Shown: positions 9,426 to 19,147 of the stretch, in pieces
How positions within the stretch are numbered: position 1 is the stretch's first letter
How the letters are laid out: the number at the start of each line of letters is the position of its first letter
Assembly (NCBI GenBank): GCA_002070115.1
Contig: MWCO01000006.1
Coordinates: 1-64,000 of the forward strand
Reading direction: 5' to 3'
Source: Deltaproteobacteria bacterium ADurb.Bin207
Lineage (GTDB): Bacteria > Myxococcota_A > Polyangia > Polyangiales > Polyangiaceae
DNA length: 64,000 bases
Translations under genes and position numbers: made by a program
The notes under the pieces: model-generated
What the model saw: only the letters and a program-made list of their open reading frames with translations
Database searches by the model: none
What the model was told of the DNA's origin: nothing

Positions 9426-11540
9426 ATGGATTTACGCACACGCACCATCATGTTGTGTGCGGCTTTTGCGACCGCGATCACCGTATCGATCATGCTTCGG
9501 TCGCGAAAGAACCGCACGCATTACTTGCTGTCGGCTTTCGCTGGGACAGTAGCGCTGTGGTACTTGGCCCAAGCGTTGTTCGGATATTTTCAAGCCGATA
9601 TTTGGTACCGTTTCACAGCGGTGCTCGCGGTGTTGTTACCGCAATTTGCTCTTCATCTATTCGAAGCGATCGTACCGCGTCCAGCCAACGAACACTCCAA
9701 GTTATTGCGCGTTGGGATGGTGCTTGGCATTCCGATGTTGCTGCTGGCGATCAGTGACTATCAAACCCACGCCGCAGTTCGAACCACGATATTCCTATAC
9801 GTATTCGGATTGGTGGCTTCAGGGCTGGCGGGGCTTGCGATGCAGGGCAGGAAAGCGCCATCCCGAGCGGTACGCGAGCGTGTACGGCTTCTCGTTCTGG
9901 TGGGAACGTTCGCGTTGTTTTTTAGCATTGGAGACTTCGTGTGGTTCATCGGCGCGGCCATTCCACCCGTAGGCGCCGTGCTTTCCGTCGTATTTCTTTT
10001 TGCCTTGGCGGAGTCGATGCAACGCGAACGTCTCATCGACCTATATGAAATGGTTGGACGCCTCGTGGTATCCACAGCCCTGGCGTTCTGTCTCGCCGGA
10101 ATCTTCTATGTGTTTGTGACGTACGTCGGCTTCGACACGATGTACTTGAACGCGGTTCTCGCAGCCATCGCCATCCTCGTTTTGTTCGAACCACTTCGAA
10201 ACAAAGTGGAAGAAAAGATCCACGTCGTGTTTTTTCGTCAGCGACACGAATTGGAACGGGTGCTGCGCGATGCGGAGATGCGCCTGATTCACATCCTCGA
10301 ACTCGAAGAAATGGCAAGCGTCGTCATCCACGCACTCGAGGAAAGCCGTCGAGCTACTTCGGCGGCCTTGTACTTGCTCGATCCGGATGGGCGGGAATTG
10401 TCCTTGCTGCATCGTTTTGGGCTTGGCGCGGAAGAACGTATCGAGGTAGCTACCGCGCGTCCGTTGCTCGAAAGGCTAAGACAAGCGGACTCCGTGGTTA
10501 TCGATGACTACGCGCTATCATCGTGGAGCCTTGGTTTTCACGGGGACAATTTGACAGGGCGCGATGCTCTTCTGACGGCCGCGCGACTGGTGGGACCCAT
10601 CGCCAACAGCGGTGTGATCCTTGGGATTCGGCCAGGATCCGGCGATGTGATCGGTCTATTGGTCGTTCGAGACGAACGTGTTCGCGATGCTTTTAGCCGC
10701 GACGAGATCGTATTGCTCGAAAGGTTGGCGTCGATGATCGGAGTCGTGGTGGAGAACACGCGAGCGTATGCACGCATGAAGGAACGCGATCGACTGGCGG
10801 TGTTGGGACAAATGGCGGCGGGGCTTGCGCATGAGATAAAAAATCCACTCGGTTCCATCAAAGGGGCGGCACAACTTCTCATCGACTCGGTCGAGGACCA
10901 AGAGGGTCCTGTCCATTCGCAAGACTTCCTCGATATCATCATCGAAGAAGTGGATCGATTGGACCGGGTCGTCGGCTCGGTTCTCGACTATGCCCGACCT
11001 CGCAAAGGCAATCCGGCACCGGTGGATGTGAACGCGGTTGTCAAACGGACGGTGCAGATCTTGAGCCCTTCGAGCCATGAGCGAACCCGTCTCGAGGTTG
11101 ATGTTGCTCCGGATTTGCTGCCGGTTCGGATCGATGCAGAGCAGCTACGCCAGGTGATCATCAATTTGGTTCAGAATGCCATGCAGGCGATGGGCGAACG
11201 AGGCGGCGTTGCCACCATATCGACACGAATGCGGGAAGGGGAACCTGGAAGCCTGGGTTGGGTGGAGATCGTGATCAAGGATACGGGGCCAGGGATTTCG
11301 TCGGAGATGTTGAACAGCCTGTTCGTTCCCTTTTTCTCTACCAAAGCGCATGGCACTGGGTTGGGTCTCGCCATTTCGCAAAGGATTGCGCAGGAGGCAG
11401 GGGGGGTCATCGAAGCCGCATCGCAACAAGGCGTGGGAAGTGCCTTCAAGGTGGTGTTGCCTGCCTGTTCGCAGGAAAGTGTCCCTTGCGCTTCTCTTCG
11501 AAAGGAGCCCTCCGAAGCCGCGGGGGGTATCACCGGCTAG
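9426..11540 (+). CDS. Membrane sensor histidine kinase with GAF domain
   Basis: A 704-residue inner-membrane kinase. About residues 5-250 form a chain of hydrophobic segments (roughly eight helices), followed by a GAF-like sensory region at about 285-450. Then comes a HisKA dimerisation domain with the phospho-acceptor His469 in AAGLAHEIKNPLGSIKGAA, and a HATPase domain with N box INLVQNAMQAM, G1 IKDTGPGISSEM and G2 GTGLGLAISQRIA. The H-box type resembles NtrB/PrsK-like kinases. No cognate response regulator lies next to it, so its output is unknown. It starts 94 bp after the CysK-CysRS gene. Confidence 0.95.
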   Translation: MDLRTRTIMLCAAFATAITVSIMLRSRKNRTHYLLSAFAGTVALWYLAQALFGYFQADIWYRFTAVLAVLLPQFALHLFEAIVPRPANEHSKLLRVGMVLGIPMLLLAISDYQTHAAVRTTIFLYVFGLVASGLAGLAMQGRKAPSRAVRERVRLLVLVGTFALFFSIGDFVWFIGAAIPPVGAVLSVVFLFALAESMQRERLIDLYEMVGRLVVSTALAFCLAGIFYVFVTYVGFDTMYLNAVLAAIAILVLFEPLRNKVEEKIHVVFFRQRHELERVLRDAEMRLIHILELEEMASVVIHALEESRRATSAALYLLDPDGRELSLLHRFGLGAEERIEVATARPLLERLRQADSVVIDDYALSSWSLGFHGDNLTGRDALLTAARLVGPIANSGVILGIRPGSGDVIGLLVVRDERVRDAFSRDEIVLLERLASMIGVVVENTRAYARMKERDRLAVLGQMAAGLAHEIKNPLGSIKGAAQLLIDSVEDQEGPVHSQDFLDIIIEEVDRLDRVVGSVLDYARPRKGNPAPVDVNAVVKRTVQILSPSSHERTRLEVDVAPDLLPVRIDAEQLRQVIINLVQNAMQAMGERGGVATISTRMREGEPGSLGWVEIVIKDTGPGISSEMLNSLFVPFFSTKAHGTGLGLAISQRIAQEAGGVIEAASQQGVGSAFKVVLPACSQESVPCASLRKEPSEAAGGITG

Positions 11541-11777
11541 TGACTCTACCGTGAGTGTCGCTGTTCCCGGGCAGGGATTGGGGGAGGGCAGTTTCGTAGG
11601 ACGAGTTTTCAGCCGGATTGTGCGGGAAGCAGGGGCTCGATCGAGCTTCAAGGGAAAGGAATTCGCGATCTTTGAACAACCCGGTGTATGGTGTGGCCTA
11701 TGCAGGCTTGACCGTTATCCAACGCGGGAACTAAAGTTTCCCTCAACACGAGACCCCTGACTTCGGTCAGCACGATC
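11541..11777. other. Intergenic region before the FHA gene
   Basis: This 237-bp gap holds no convincing gene. A possible sigma70-type promoter for the FHA gene is TTGACC (11708-11713), an 18-bp spacer and TAAAGT (11732-11737), about 40 bp before the ATG. Only the sequence resemblance supports it. Confidence 0.3.
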
Positions 11778-12749
11778 ATGCAGAATCCAGTCTCCAAAGG
11801 GCCACCCCCGCCTCCCGGATCCTCTCAGAACCGTCCTCTGGCGCTGCGGTTCATTTCGGGCAAGTACCAGGGTGGCGAGTTTCTGCTGGTTCCCGGCAAG
11901 GAGATACATATCGGGAGATCCAATGACCTCGATATGGTGCTCGCCGAGGACATGGTTTCCCGCAAGCACGCGCGTATTGCGTTTCAAGGGGACGATATCT
12001 TCATCGAGGATCTTGCTTCCACGAACGGTACATTCGTCAACGGTGAGAAAATCAAGCGCTCGAAGCTTCGCGAAGGAGACCGAGTCCTCATTGGTACATC
12101 CATCCTCAAGGTCGTCATCTCCGAATCCGTCCGTCGTACGTCCGAAGAGCAGGCGCGGCGAGACATGGAAATCGTGGCAGCCCATCGTCGCACGAGCCAG
12201 GTGCGAAGCATGTCCGGTTCCATCGAAGAGATCCCTCTTCCTGATCTTCTTCAGCTTCTTGGTACATCCAAAAAAAGCGGGGTGCTCGTCATTCGAACCG
12301 AAGAGGATGTCATTGGTCGCATCTACATGCGCAAGGGTCTGGTGTATTTCGCCAGCATCAATGACATGGATGAAATCCATCCTTTCAAGAGTGTGTTTCG
12401 CATGCTCTCTTGGACGAATGGCTTATTCGATTTGGAGCCCCCTGATGAGCGAACCTTCGCGAATCCCCTCGACATGCCGGTGCAAGGCGTGTTGATGGAG
12501 GGGATGCGGCAGATGGATGAACTCAACCAGATCAAGGAACGTCTTCCGCGTCTCACGAGCCGTTTGCACATGGCGATGCCACTGCAGCCGGCATTACGCG
12601 ATCTCAAGCCGCAAGAACTCGATATTCTGCAGCTCGTTCATAACTTCGGTTACTTCGAGCAGGTCCTGAATCAAAGCCCTTCGTCGGATCTGGATACTGC
12701 CCAGGCCATACTCAAACTCATCGACAACGGCTATCTTCGAGTCGACTGA
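11778..12749 (+). CDS. FHA domain plus DUF4388 (PatA-N-like) signalling protein
   Basis: A 323-residue cytoplasmic protein. Residues about 25-115 form an FHA phosphothreonine-binding domain: IHIGRSNDLDMVL, SRKHARI, and the STNGTFVNG loop, with the Arg, Ser, His and Asn positions that read phosphopeptides. From about 150 there is a DUF4388 domain (SGSIEEIPLPDLLQLLGTS, then GRIYMRKGLVYFASIND). The last 80 residues are helical. Such combinations are common adaptors in myxobacterial Ser/Thr kinase and gliding signalling, so a regulatory adaptor role is inferred from the domain pair. No kinase gene is adjacent. Confidence 0.92.
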   Translation: MQNPVSKGPPPPPGSSQNRPLALRFISGKYQGGEFLLVPGKEIHIGRSNDLDMVLAEDMVSRKHARIAFQGDDIFIEDLASTNGTFVNGEKIKRSKLREGDRVLIGTSILKVVISESVRRTSEEQARRDMEIVAAHRRTSQVRSMSGSIEEIPLPDLLQLLGTSKKSGVLVIRTEEDVIGRIYMRKGLVYFASINDMDEIHPFKSVFRMLSWTNGLFDLEPPDERTFANPLDMPVQGVLMEGMRQMDELNQIKERLPRLTSRLHMAMPLQPALRDLKPQELDILQLVHNFGYFEQVLNQSPSSDLDTAQAILKLIDNGYLRVD

Positions 12750-12802
12750 GCCGCCCGAAACTTCTCCGTTCGCCAACCACTCTGATACCGTTTCCGATCA
12801 CG

Positions 12803-13006
12803 ATGTTGCGAAAGGCTGCCGCTGCGGGTCTGAAGCTGTTGATACTGGCGCTTGCCGTCTATGCATTCTTTTTTCTGCCGCTTGGAAGGCGAACACCCTA
12901 CCAGCACCTTAACGCCATTTTTTCATCGCAACCCGCGCGAGAAGCCGCCGAGGACCTCACCGTCGCGGGCCAGCAAATCAAAAACAAAGTACGAGAGATG
13001 AAATGA
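12803..13006 (+). CDS. Small single-pass membrane protein
   Basis: Predicted 67 residues: one N-terminal hydrophobic helix (LKLLILALAVYAFFFLPLG) and a short charged tail ending in VAGQQIKNKVREMK. It lies 53 bp after the FHA gene on the same strand, so cotranscription is likely. I recognise no family. Support comes from the coherent TM-plus-amphipathic design and the lack of a competing gene. Confidence 0.55.
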   Translation: MLRKAAAAGLKLLILALAVYAFFFLPLGRRTPYQHLNAIFSSQPAREAAEDLTVAGQQIKNKVREMK

Positions 13007-13092
13007 TGATGGCTTCGAGGGATGCATCGGCCATGTCGGACAACAGGGGAATTCCAACGCCAGCCTGCCAAATTTCTTTTTATTTCGCAGGC

Positions 13093-13263
13093 TTATAGCA
13101 ACCCAAAAAGCAAAGGCACGGCGTATCGGAACATGGCCGCAAACATCAGCGGAAAGCCGATGACCAGCACGACCGTGAACACGATCATCCAGAAAGCCTC
13201 GAGCCAAGAGGTTTGGCGAGTCTCGTAGGAATACCAATCCTTGTAGTGGCGCTTGGTGGCCAT
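13093..13263 (-). CDS. Small membrane protein
   Basis: About 56 residues starting MATKRHYKDWYSYETRQTSW, then one long hydrophobic segment (FWMIVFTVVLVIGFPLMFAAMF) to the end. The start at 13263 is chosen because the aromatic/charged N-terminal segment resembles a cytoplasmic anchor. An upstream in-frame start at 13302 is possible. It lies between the converging FHA/small-protein pair and the helicase gene. Function unknown. Confidence 0.5.
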   Translation of the reverse strand: MATKRHYKDWYSYETRQTSWLEAFWMIVFTVVLVIGFPLMFAAMFRYAVPLLFGLL

Positions 13264-13324
13264 GGCGAGGTCCCTTATGCGCCGGGTGGCGCCAGCGATC
13301 AAGTCCGTTCGATCCGTACGAGAA

Positions 13325-15553
13325 TCAAAGGGCTGTATCCGTCAACCAATGGGGAAGTACGGTGGACTCAGGACCAGTTGCCACCAACCAAAGCTGATGA
13401 GCCGCGCGGGTGGCAGCCACGTGCAACAAGTGCCGTGACTCGATATCATCGGGAAATGTCGAGGCATTCACGTCCACCAAAATGACGTAGTCATATTCCA
13501 GCCCTTTGACTTCCCGAATTTCGGTGACATCCACCCCAGGGCGAAAACGAAAATCCTGCTCTTTGACCCGATGCAGGTTGGGCACTTCCGCACGCCTCAA
13601 CCCATCATAATACACATCGGCCTGGTCCGAATACCGGGCCAAGACAGCCACCGTCGCCCGAGGCTCCCGAAGCGCGAGCGCGCGTAAGGCTTCTCCAAGT
13701 TGCGCAACCGCTACACCAGGTCCCGGCGTGATGAACATCTCGACCGGAGCACCCGTGCGCGGTGCCACGGAAGGAAGAGCATCCGCCATCGGACCGAGTA
13801 CGTCTTTCGCAAGCTCGAGTATCTCCCGGGTAGAACGATAGGCAATCTTGAGCGGCTCGATCGCAATCGCCTCGATGCCCAGATCGCGAAACATCCCTTC
13901 CCACCCTCGGAAATGGTTATCCATGACGAGACGTTGGGATGTATCGCCGGCGAGCGTGATACTTCGACGTTCCGTGGTCACATCGATGAGCACCGCCAAT
14001 TCCGCGGCGGCAAAGTCTTGGGCTTCATCGACGAACAAATGCTCGACCTGAATTGGTTCTTTTCCTTTTCGCAGGGGGCCTCGCAAGATTTGATAGGCAC
14101 GAAGCAGCAAAGCATCGTCTTCGAGGTCGAGGGTTAGATGGTCCTCCGTGGTGGGAAGCCCATCGATGCCCACATCCATTCGAAGGTCATCCTCTTCATC
14201 AGGAGGGGCAGCAGGCTCTGCGCGAGGCTCTCCAGGCCGCAGCTCAGCCACGAGCGGGCAGCGATCGGAACACCAACGAACCGCTTGCTGAATTTCGGCA
14301 TCCTCGAGAGCCGGAGCATCGGACAGCAACATGGCTTGCCGTACCGCATCGAGATCCGTGAGCAATTCGGCCCACAAAGTGACTGGTGCATGGGGGTCCG
14401 AACGCAGTTTGGGGTCTTCTTGAGCAAGTTGTGATCGACGCTCGATCGCGCGAAGGATTCCGGGGTGTTTTTTTAGTTTCGAGACGGACAAGGGCGTGTC
14501 TTCCGTCACTTCTACATCCGACATCCAAGGGAAGTGGATGCGGCGCATGCGTTGCGCCCACGTGGGAAAAGTATGGACTTGCACATCGCGAACGCCGAGG
14601 GCGGGCAGGACCTCGGACGTGTAGGAGACGAGCCCTTTGCTGGTGGTAATTACCATCATGCGCTCGCCTGCGAACTTTTTTGGACCTTGATAATTCAGAA
14701 AGGCGAGACGGTGCAATCCGATGGTGGTTTTCCCACTTCCAGCGCCCCCTTGAATCACAACGATGCCGGAATCCGTACGAGAGATGAGGTCGAATTGGCG
14801 AGGGTCGAGCAGGGCTGAGATCTCGGGCAAGTGCCGATCGATACGCTGTTGTCCATCGGGCCCGACACCGAGCTTTCCGCGTGACTTGGCTTCTGCCGGA
14901 CGTGTCGCCTTTCCCTGTCCCCCCGACAAGTCCGCGGCTCGCGGGGGTATCAACCGAAAATCGTCGCCTTGTTGGCGCACATACGTTCCTTGCGGTGTCG
15001 CGATTCGAACCAAAGAGCCCTTATGTATCGTTACAGTCCTGCGAATCAGAAGCTCACCTTCCACTTCTCGATCGCCGAATCGTTCCTCATACACATCACC
15101 TTCCGCATAACGATAATAAATTTGGCTCACGGGCGCGTGACGCCAATCGACGATCCGAATATTGGAAGCAGCATCGATGTAGGTGGTTCGTCCGATGAGC
15201 ACTTCGCGATCGCGCGTACCACTTCTGTCCTGCTCTCGCATGGCAAGGTGCGCGAAGTAGGGGTTGCCCGGGTCGACGAGATTGACGCGCAATTCATTAC
15301 GTTGCGCGCTGATGCCCGCAAGCCGCTCCATCTGGGCGAGTAACGCAGGCACGTCTTCGAGCCTTGCCTCGGATACCTGATCACGAAGCGATATGAGTTC
15401 AGCGTCGTAGGTTTGAAGAGCCGGGATTGCGGCTCGACGCTCCTCGAGATGGTGGAGAACACGCCGTAGCAGGGTCAATTCTTCTTTCGGAACAGCCTGC
15501 GTAGCTTCAGGATCCCCAAGATGGGAGGCAAAAAGGGTCACGTCAGAAGTCAT
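13325..15553 (-). CDS. HelD/UvrD-like superfamily 1 ATPase
   Basis: A 742-residue superfamily 1 helicase-like ATPase. Walker A GGAGSGKTTIGLHRL is near residue 273, Walker B FVDEAQDF near 505, and the late motifs GLEYDYVILVDV and LLHVAATRA at the C terminus. The N terminus is a helical arm (LRRVLHHLEERRAAIPALQTYDAEL), and a long segment separates the Walker motifs. This layout resembles HelD/HelR, which release stalled RNA polymerase from DNA, more than replicative UvrD. Activity on RNA polymerase is inferred from that resemblance. The gene is monocistronic and converges on the small ORFs to its left. Confidence 0.88.
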   Translation of the reverse strand: MTSDVTLFASHLGDPEATQAVPKEELTLLRRVLHHLEERRAAIPALQTYDAELISLRDQVSEARLEDVPALLAQMERLAGISAQRNELRVNLVDPGNPYFAHLAMREQDRSGTRDREVLIGRTTYIDAASNIRIVDWRHAPVSQIYYRYAEGDVYEERFGDREVEGELLIRRTVTIHKGSLVRIATPQGTYVRQQGDDFRLIPPRAADLSGGQGKATRPAEAKSRGKLGVGPDGQQRIDRHLPEISALLDPRQFDLISRTDSGIVVIQGGAGSGKTTIGLHRLAFLNYQGPKKFAGERMMVITTSKGLVSYTSEVLPALGVRDVQVHTFPTWAQRMRRIHFPWMSDVEVTEDTPLSVSKLKKHPGILRAIERRSQLAQEDPKLRSDPHAPVTLWAELLTDLDAVRQAMLLSDAPALEDAEIQQAVRWCSDRCPLVAELRPGEPRAEPAAPPDEEDDLRMDVGIDGLPTTEDHLTLDLEDDALLLRAYQILRGPLRKGKEPIQVEHLFVDEAQDFAAAELAVLIDVTTERRSITLAGDTSQRLVMDNHFRGWEGMFRDLGIEAIAIEPLKIAYRSTREILELAKDVLGPMADALPSVAPRTGAPVEMFITPGPGVAVAQLGEALRALALREPRATVAVLARYSDQADVYYDGLRRAEVPNLHRVKEQDFRFRPGVDVTEIREVKGLEYDYVILVDVNASTFPDDIESRHLLHVAATRAAHQLWLVATGPESTVLPHWLTDTAL

Positions 15554-15719
15554 GCGGTCTCATCAACATTCAGAAATCGGAAAAGAAGATGACTATACCT
15601 ATCCGCGACTTTCATGCAATTGGTTCCTCATAGCGGATTGACAGGTGCAAATGCCATGACTCCTTCCGTCGGGCTACGACCTCTGGCATGCTTGCATCTG
15701 TCAACAAGGAAGTGCAGCC

Positions 15720-16721
15720 ATGCTCAGAAACGTAATGATCGGTTTGTCGTTTGCTCTTGCTTTGTCTGCTTGTGAAACAACGGAAGAAAACCCCACGCCG
15801 CAAGAGGCTGGTGCTTCCGATTCTCATTCTGACTTCGATGCAGGTTCAGACGCCGTAGGGGAGGATTCTGCCGACGCCGCGACGGATACGGTGTCTGCCG
15901 ATGTCGAAAACGAGGCCGGGCTTGTCGTACCAGAGGGCTATGTGTTGGTGTCACCAGCCGTATTCATCATGGGAAGCCCCGAACAAGAACCAGGTCGAGC
16001 GGATACGGAGACTGCCCATGAGGTCACCCTCACACGTTCGTTCGTGATGAAGAAAACAGAAGTAACGCAAGGCGAATGGCAATCGCTCATGGGTTACCAA
16101 CCATCGTATTTTGAAGGCTGTGAATCATGCCCGGTGGAGAATGTGAACTGGTGGGAAGCGCTGGCGTATTGCAACGCGTTGTCGGAAAAAGAAGGATTGG
16201 CACCGTGTTACGCGTTGGAAGGATGCTCGGAGCCGGGTCCCGATTTCTTGTGTGACAAGGTCACGACGACAGGAGGGGGTTTGCTACAGTGCGAGGGGTA
16301 TCGTCTGCCTACGGAAGCAGAATGGGAGTTTGCTGCACGAGCGGGAACGACAACGCCTTTGCCACAGGGTTCAATCGAGAAAGACCCGAGCAGTTGCGAA
16401 GTCGATGACGTCTTGAGCGATTACGGTTGGTATTGCGGTAACTCCTCAGACGAACCTCACCCTGTGGGAGAGAAATCGCCGAATGCCTGGAACCTCTCCG
16501 ATATGGCCGGAAATGTCATGGAATGGGTTTGGGATTGCCTCGTTCCGTACGGACCGGAAAAGGTGAACGATCCGATCGTCAACGAGGGCTCTGGCATGCG
16601 AGTTCTTCGGGGTGGCTCATGGTCACAAGCCATTGGACAATGCCGTTCGGCGGCCAGAGCGGGGCTCGATCCCGCCGAACGGGATGGTGATACAGGACTA
16701 CGCCCCGTTCGTTCCTTCTAG
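15720..16721 (+). CDS. FGE-like (SUMF1-domain) lipoprotein
   Basis: A 333-residue lipoprotein with lipobox LSAC (Cys18), an Asp/Ala/Ser-rich linker to about residue 65, and then a formylglycine-generating-enzyme-type domain: GYVLVSPAVFIMGSP, KKTEVTQGEW, VENVNWWEALAYCN, YRLPTEAEWEFAARAG, WNLSDMAGNVMEWVWD, RVLRGGSWSQAIGQCRSA. In true FGE two Cys bracket the copper site near the last motif. Here GGSW is followed by SQAIGQC, so one of the pair is missing and sulfatase activation is unlikely. Binding or structural use of the C-type-lectin-like fold at the cell surface is more probable (inference). Confidence 0.88.
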   Translation: MLRNVMIGLSFALALSACETTEENPTPQEAGASDSHSDFDAGSDAVGEDSADAATDTVSADVENEAGLVVPEGYVLVSPAVFIMGSPEQEPGRADTETAHEVTLTRSFVMKKTEVTQGEWQSLMGYQPSYFEGCESCPVENVNWWEALAYCNALSEKEGLAPCYALEGCSEPGPDFLCDKVTTTGGGLLQCEGYRLPTEAEWEFAARAGTTTPLPQGSIEKDPSSCEVDDVLSDYGWYCGNSSDEPHPVGEKSPNAWNLSDMAGNVMEWVWDCLVPYGPEKVNDPIVNEGSGMRVLRGGSWSQAIGQCRSAARAGLDPAERDGDTGLRPVRSF

Positions 16722-17157
16722 AACCCACCTGTGCCCGCTGCAAAGCCTGCAAAAAGCCTCCCCCAAAAATACTTGCACCCAGAGGGAAACCTGCTGGTCC
16801 GTGACACGCGTAACCTACTGATTTTTCATCGATAATTCACTTGTCGAGCACCGCTTCCCACGAGTCGGCCGTGGCCGCTCGAACGAGCCATTCGTCTAGC
16901 AAACGAACATCCGAGCATGAGCTGATGCGCTGCTAAACAGCTTTCGATGAAGAAAAGCCATGTGTGTGCAAAACCGCCCCGAGCGATTCGACCCGGCCTT
17001 GGAATAGCCCTTCGGCTCGGCCGTGGCACGAAACAGCGACGCACGGGGGAGATAGGGAGATGAGAAACCACACGCAGTTCGCTATTTCTTCAATTTACTG
17101 TATTTATCACGAATATCTTTTTCGTTGACCCTGGCAGGTCTGTTAGTCACTCGGGTC

Positions 17158-17186
17158 TTGACGAAGGGGCATTCGGGCCATATATG
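17158..17186 (+). promoter_or_regulatory. Predicted sigma70 promoter of the MerR-ISC operon
   Basis: TTGACG at 17158-17163 and TATATG at 17181-17186 with a 17-bp spacer, ending 32 bp before the regulator's ATG (17219). AAGGG just before the ATG can serve as Shine-Dalgarno. MerR-activated promoters usually have a 19-20 bp spacer, so a 17-bp spacer fits repression or simple autoregulation rather than classical DNA-twist activation. Confidence 0.45.
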
Positions 17187-17189
17187 CCC
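17167..17189. promoter_or_regulatory. Candidate operator, inverted repeat
   Basis: GGGCAT at 17167-17172 is mirrored by ATGCCC at 17184-17189 with 11 bp between. The dyad overlaps the spacer and -10 element of the predicted promoter, the usual site for a MerR-family dimer. Autoregulation by the adjacent MerR protein is inferred. Confidence 0.35.
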
Positions 17190-17218
17190 AACAACGCTCA
17201 CGCATACGTAAGGGTTCG

Positions 17219-17830
17219 ATGAACCAGAAATCGGGACAACACGACACGGAAGACAAAAAAGCCCAAAATCGGCGTCTTTCCGTGATCGACGAACCTGCGC
17301 GGGCGCAATCTAGTCGCGATCGTGAGACAGGGGAACCGACTTTGTTGCGTGTGGGAGACTTGGCCCAAGAGACAGGGAAAACGGTTCGAGCCATTCATCT
17401 ATATGAGGAAATGGGACTTCTTCGTCCCCGAAGTCGCTCCAAGGGTCGGTATCGATTGTTTGGTCCCGATGCGGTGATTCGGACGCGATGGATTTCGAAG
17501 TTGCAAGAGCTTGGGATGTCGCTCAGTGACATTCGCGCGGTGATTCAAGAATGGGAAAACCTATCAGCGCCCGGAGCGATGATCCGGATGCGGGAGGTTT
17601 ATCGCAAACAGCTTGCGGATACGCGATCCCAGCTCGAGCGGCTGCGTGTTCTCGAAAGGGAACTTGCCTCGAGTCTTGCTTATTTGGAGTCGTGCGATGC
17701 GTGTGAACCGGATCGATTGATCACGGAGTGTCAACAGTGCGCTTTGCATGACGATGACATCGAGCCACCGGACTTGGTGGCGGGTTTATCTGCTCACGTA
17801 TCGCCGTGCCCCGGCGCGGAGAGGGAATGA
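17219..17830 (+). CDS. MerR-family regulator with C-terminal Cys cluster, heads ISC operon
   Basis: A 203-residue DNA-binding regulator. A charged N-terminal extension (1-40) precedes a MerR winged helix-turn-helix (LLRVGDLAQETGKTVRAIHL, YEEMGLLRPRSRSKGRYRLF, then KLQELGMSLSDIRAVIQEW) and a long dimerisation helix (about 120-155). The C terminus holds Cys159-x2-Cys162-x8-Cys171-x2-Cys174 and Cys197. The spacing differs from SoxR (Cx2CxCx5C) but could bind a metal or Fe-S cluster. The gene ends 3 bp before iscS, the position of the Fe-S sensor IscR in proteobacteria, so it probably regulates Fe-S biogenesis in response to cluster or metal status (inference). Confidence 0.9.
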   Translation: MNQKSGQHDTEDKKAQNRRLSVIDEPARAQSSRDRETGEPTLLRVGDLAQETGKTVRAIHLYEEMGLLRPRSRSKGRYRLFGPDAVIRTRWISKLQELGMSLSDIRAVIQEWENLSAPGAMIRMREVYRKQLADTRSQLERLRVLERELASSLAYLESCDACEPDRLITECQQCALHDDDIEPPDLVAGLSAHVSPCPGAERE

Positions 17831-17833
17831 TCC

Positions 17834-19057
17834 ATGGCGGTCAACCTACCGATTTATATGGACTATAGCGCGACCACACCAGTGGATCCGCGCGTACTCG
17901 AAGAGATGATGCCGTATTTCAGTGAGAAGTACGGAAACGCGGCAAGCCGTAGCCATGCCTATGGGTGGACCGCGGAAGCGGCGGTAGAGGCGGCTCGGGA
18001 AAAAATCTCGGCATTTCTTGGAGGATCGAGCGGCAAAGAAGTGGTGTTCACCTCGGGTGCGACGGAAGCGGACAACCTCGCGCTCAAGGGAGTGGCCGAT
18101 TATTACGCTTCCAAAGGCAATCACATCATTACGACCACCATCGAACACAAAGCGATCCTCGACACGGCAAAGCGTTTGCGAAAACAAGGATTCGAAATCA
18201 CCTACATACCGGTCGATCGACAAGGGCTCGTGGACCCGGATGAAATTCGAAAAGCCATCACGGACAAAACCATTTTGGTGTCCGTGATGCTCGCGAACAA
18301 CGAAGTAGGCACCATTCAACCGCTCGAACAGATCGGCGCCATTACACGTGAAAAAGGCGTGCTGCTGCACACCGATGCGGTGCAAGGGCTGGGCAAAATC
18401 CCCTTCGATGTCACTCGAACGCATGCCGACTTGGTTTCGATTTCCGCACACAAAATGTACGGGCCAAAAGGTATCGGCGCCCTGTGGGTGCGTCGCTCCA
18501 AACCACGGGTGCGCCTGGTGGCGCAGATGGACGGTGGCGGGCATGAGTTCGGCATGCGATCGGGAACGCTCAACGTTCCCGGTATCGTGGGCTTTGCCAA
18601 AGCGGTGGAAATCTGTGAACAGGAGATGGCGCAGGAGTCCGAGCGCACAAAAACGTTACGAGACAAGCTTCGGCATGGGATCCAAGACCATCTCGAAGAG
18701 GTCAATCTCAACGGCTCGATCGAGCATCGGTTGCCCGGCAATCTCAACCTCAGCTTCGCTTTCGTGGAAGGCGAAGCCATGATGATGGCCATCAAAGATG
18801 TGGCCGTTTCCAGTGGCTCGGCTTGTACGAGCGCCAGTCTGGAACCCAGCTATGTCCTGAAAGCCATGGGTGTGGGGGACGAACTCGCACATTCATCCAT
18901 CCGATTTGGAATCGGCCGCTTCACCACGGAAGAAGAAGTCGATTATGTGGCCAAGCTCGTGGTGGAAAAAGTTCGAAAACTCCGGGAGATGTCCCCGCTT
19001 TACGAAATGTACAAGGAAGGAATCGACCTCAAGTCGGTTCAATGGGCAGCTCATTGA
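17834..19057 (+). CDS. iscS: Cysteine desulfurase IscS
   Basis: A PLP enzyme that takes sulfur from cysteine as a persulfide and passes it to IscU. Length 407 matches IscS. PLP-binding Lys207 lies in [17 protein letters not shown] and the catalytic Cys331 in [19 protein letters not shown], the group I mobile loop. The N-terminal [20 protein letters not shown] is typical. It follows the MerR gene by 3 bp and precedes iscU by 90 bp. Confidence 0.98.
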   Translation: MAVNLPIYMDYSATTPVDPRVLEEMMPYFSEKYGNAASRSHAYGWTAEAAVEAAREKISAFLGGSSGKEVVFTSGATEADNLALKGVADYYASKGNHIITTTIEHKAILDTAKRLRKQGFEITYIPVDRQGLVDPDEIRKAITDKTILVSVMLANNEVGTIQPLEQIGAITREKGVLLHTDAVQGLGKIPFDVTRTHADLVSISAHKMYGPKGIGALWVRRSKPRVRLVAQMDGGGHEFGMRSGTLNVPGIVGFAKAVEICEQEMAQESERTKTLRDKLRHGIQDHLEEVNLNGSIEHRLPGNLNLSFAFVEGEAMMMAIKDVAVSSGSACTSASLEPSYVLKAMGVGDELAHSSIRFGIGRFTTEEEVDYVAKLVVEKVRKLREMSPLYEMYKEGIDLKSVQWAAH

Positions 19058-19147
19058 TTAACCGAGCCGTGTTGCCCATCACGAAGAATCGTTGCTGATG
19101 CGGATCCAATCCGCCAATGAAGCATCAAAAGAAAAAGAGGATCCCTC

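Larger units (their letters stand above)
16722..17218. other. Intergenic region upstream of the ISC operon
   Basis: About 500 bp with no convincing gene. A minus-strand open frame at 16826-17071 is Arg/Pro-rich and looks spurious. The right-hand 100 bp are AT-rich and contain the predicted ISC-operon promoter and a dyad. Confidence 0.55.

Noticed and set aside
16826-17071. Minus-strand open frame upstream of the ISC operon
   Set aside because: Arg/Pro-rich, no motif and no ribosome site; considered spurious.
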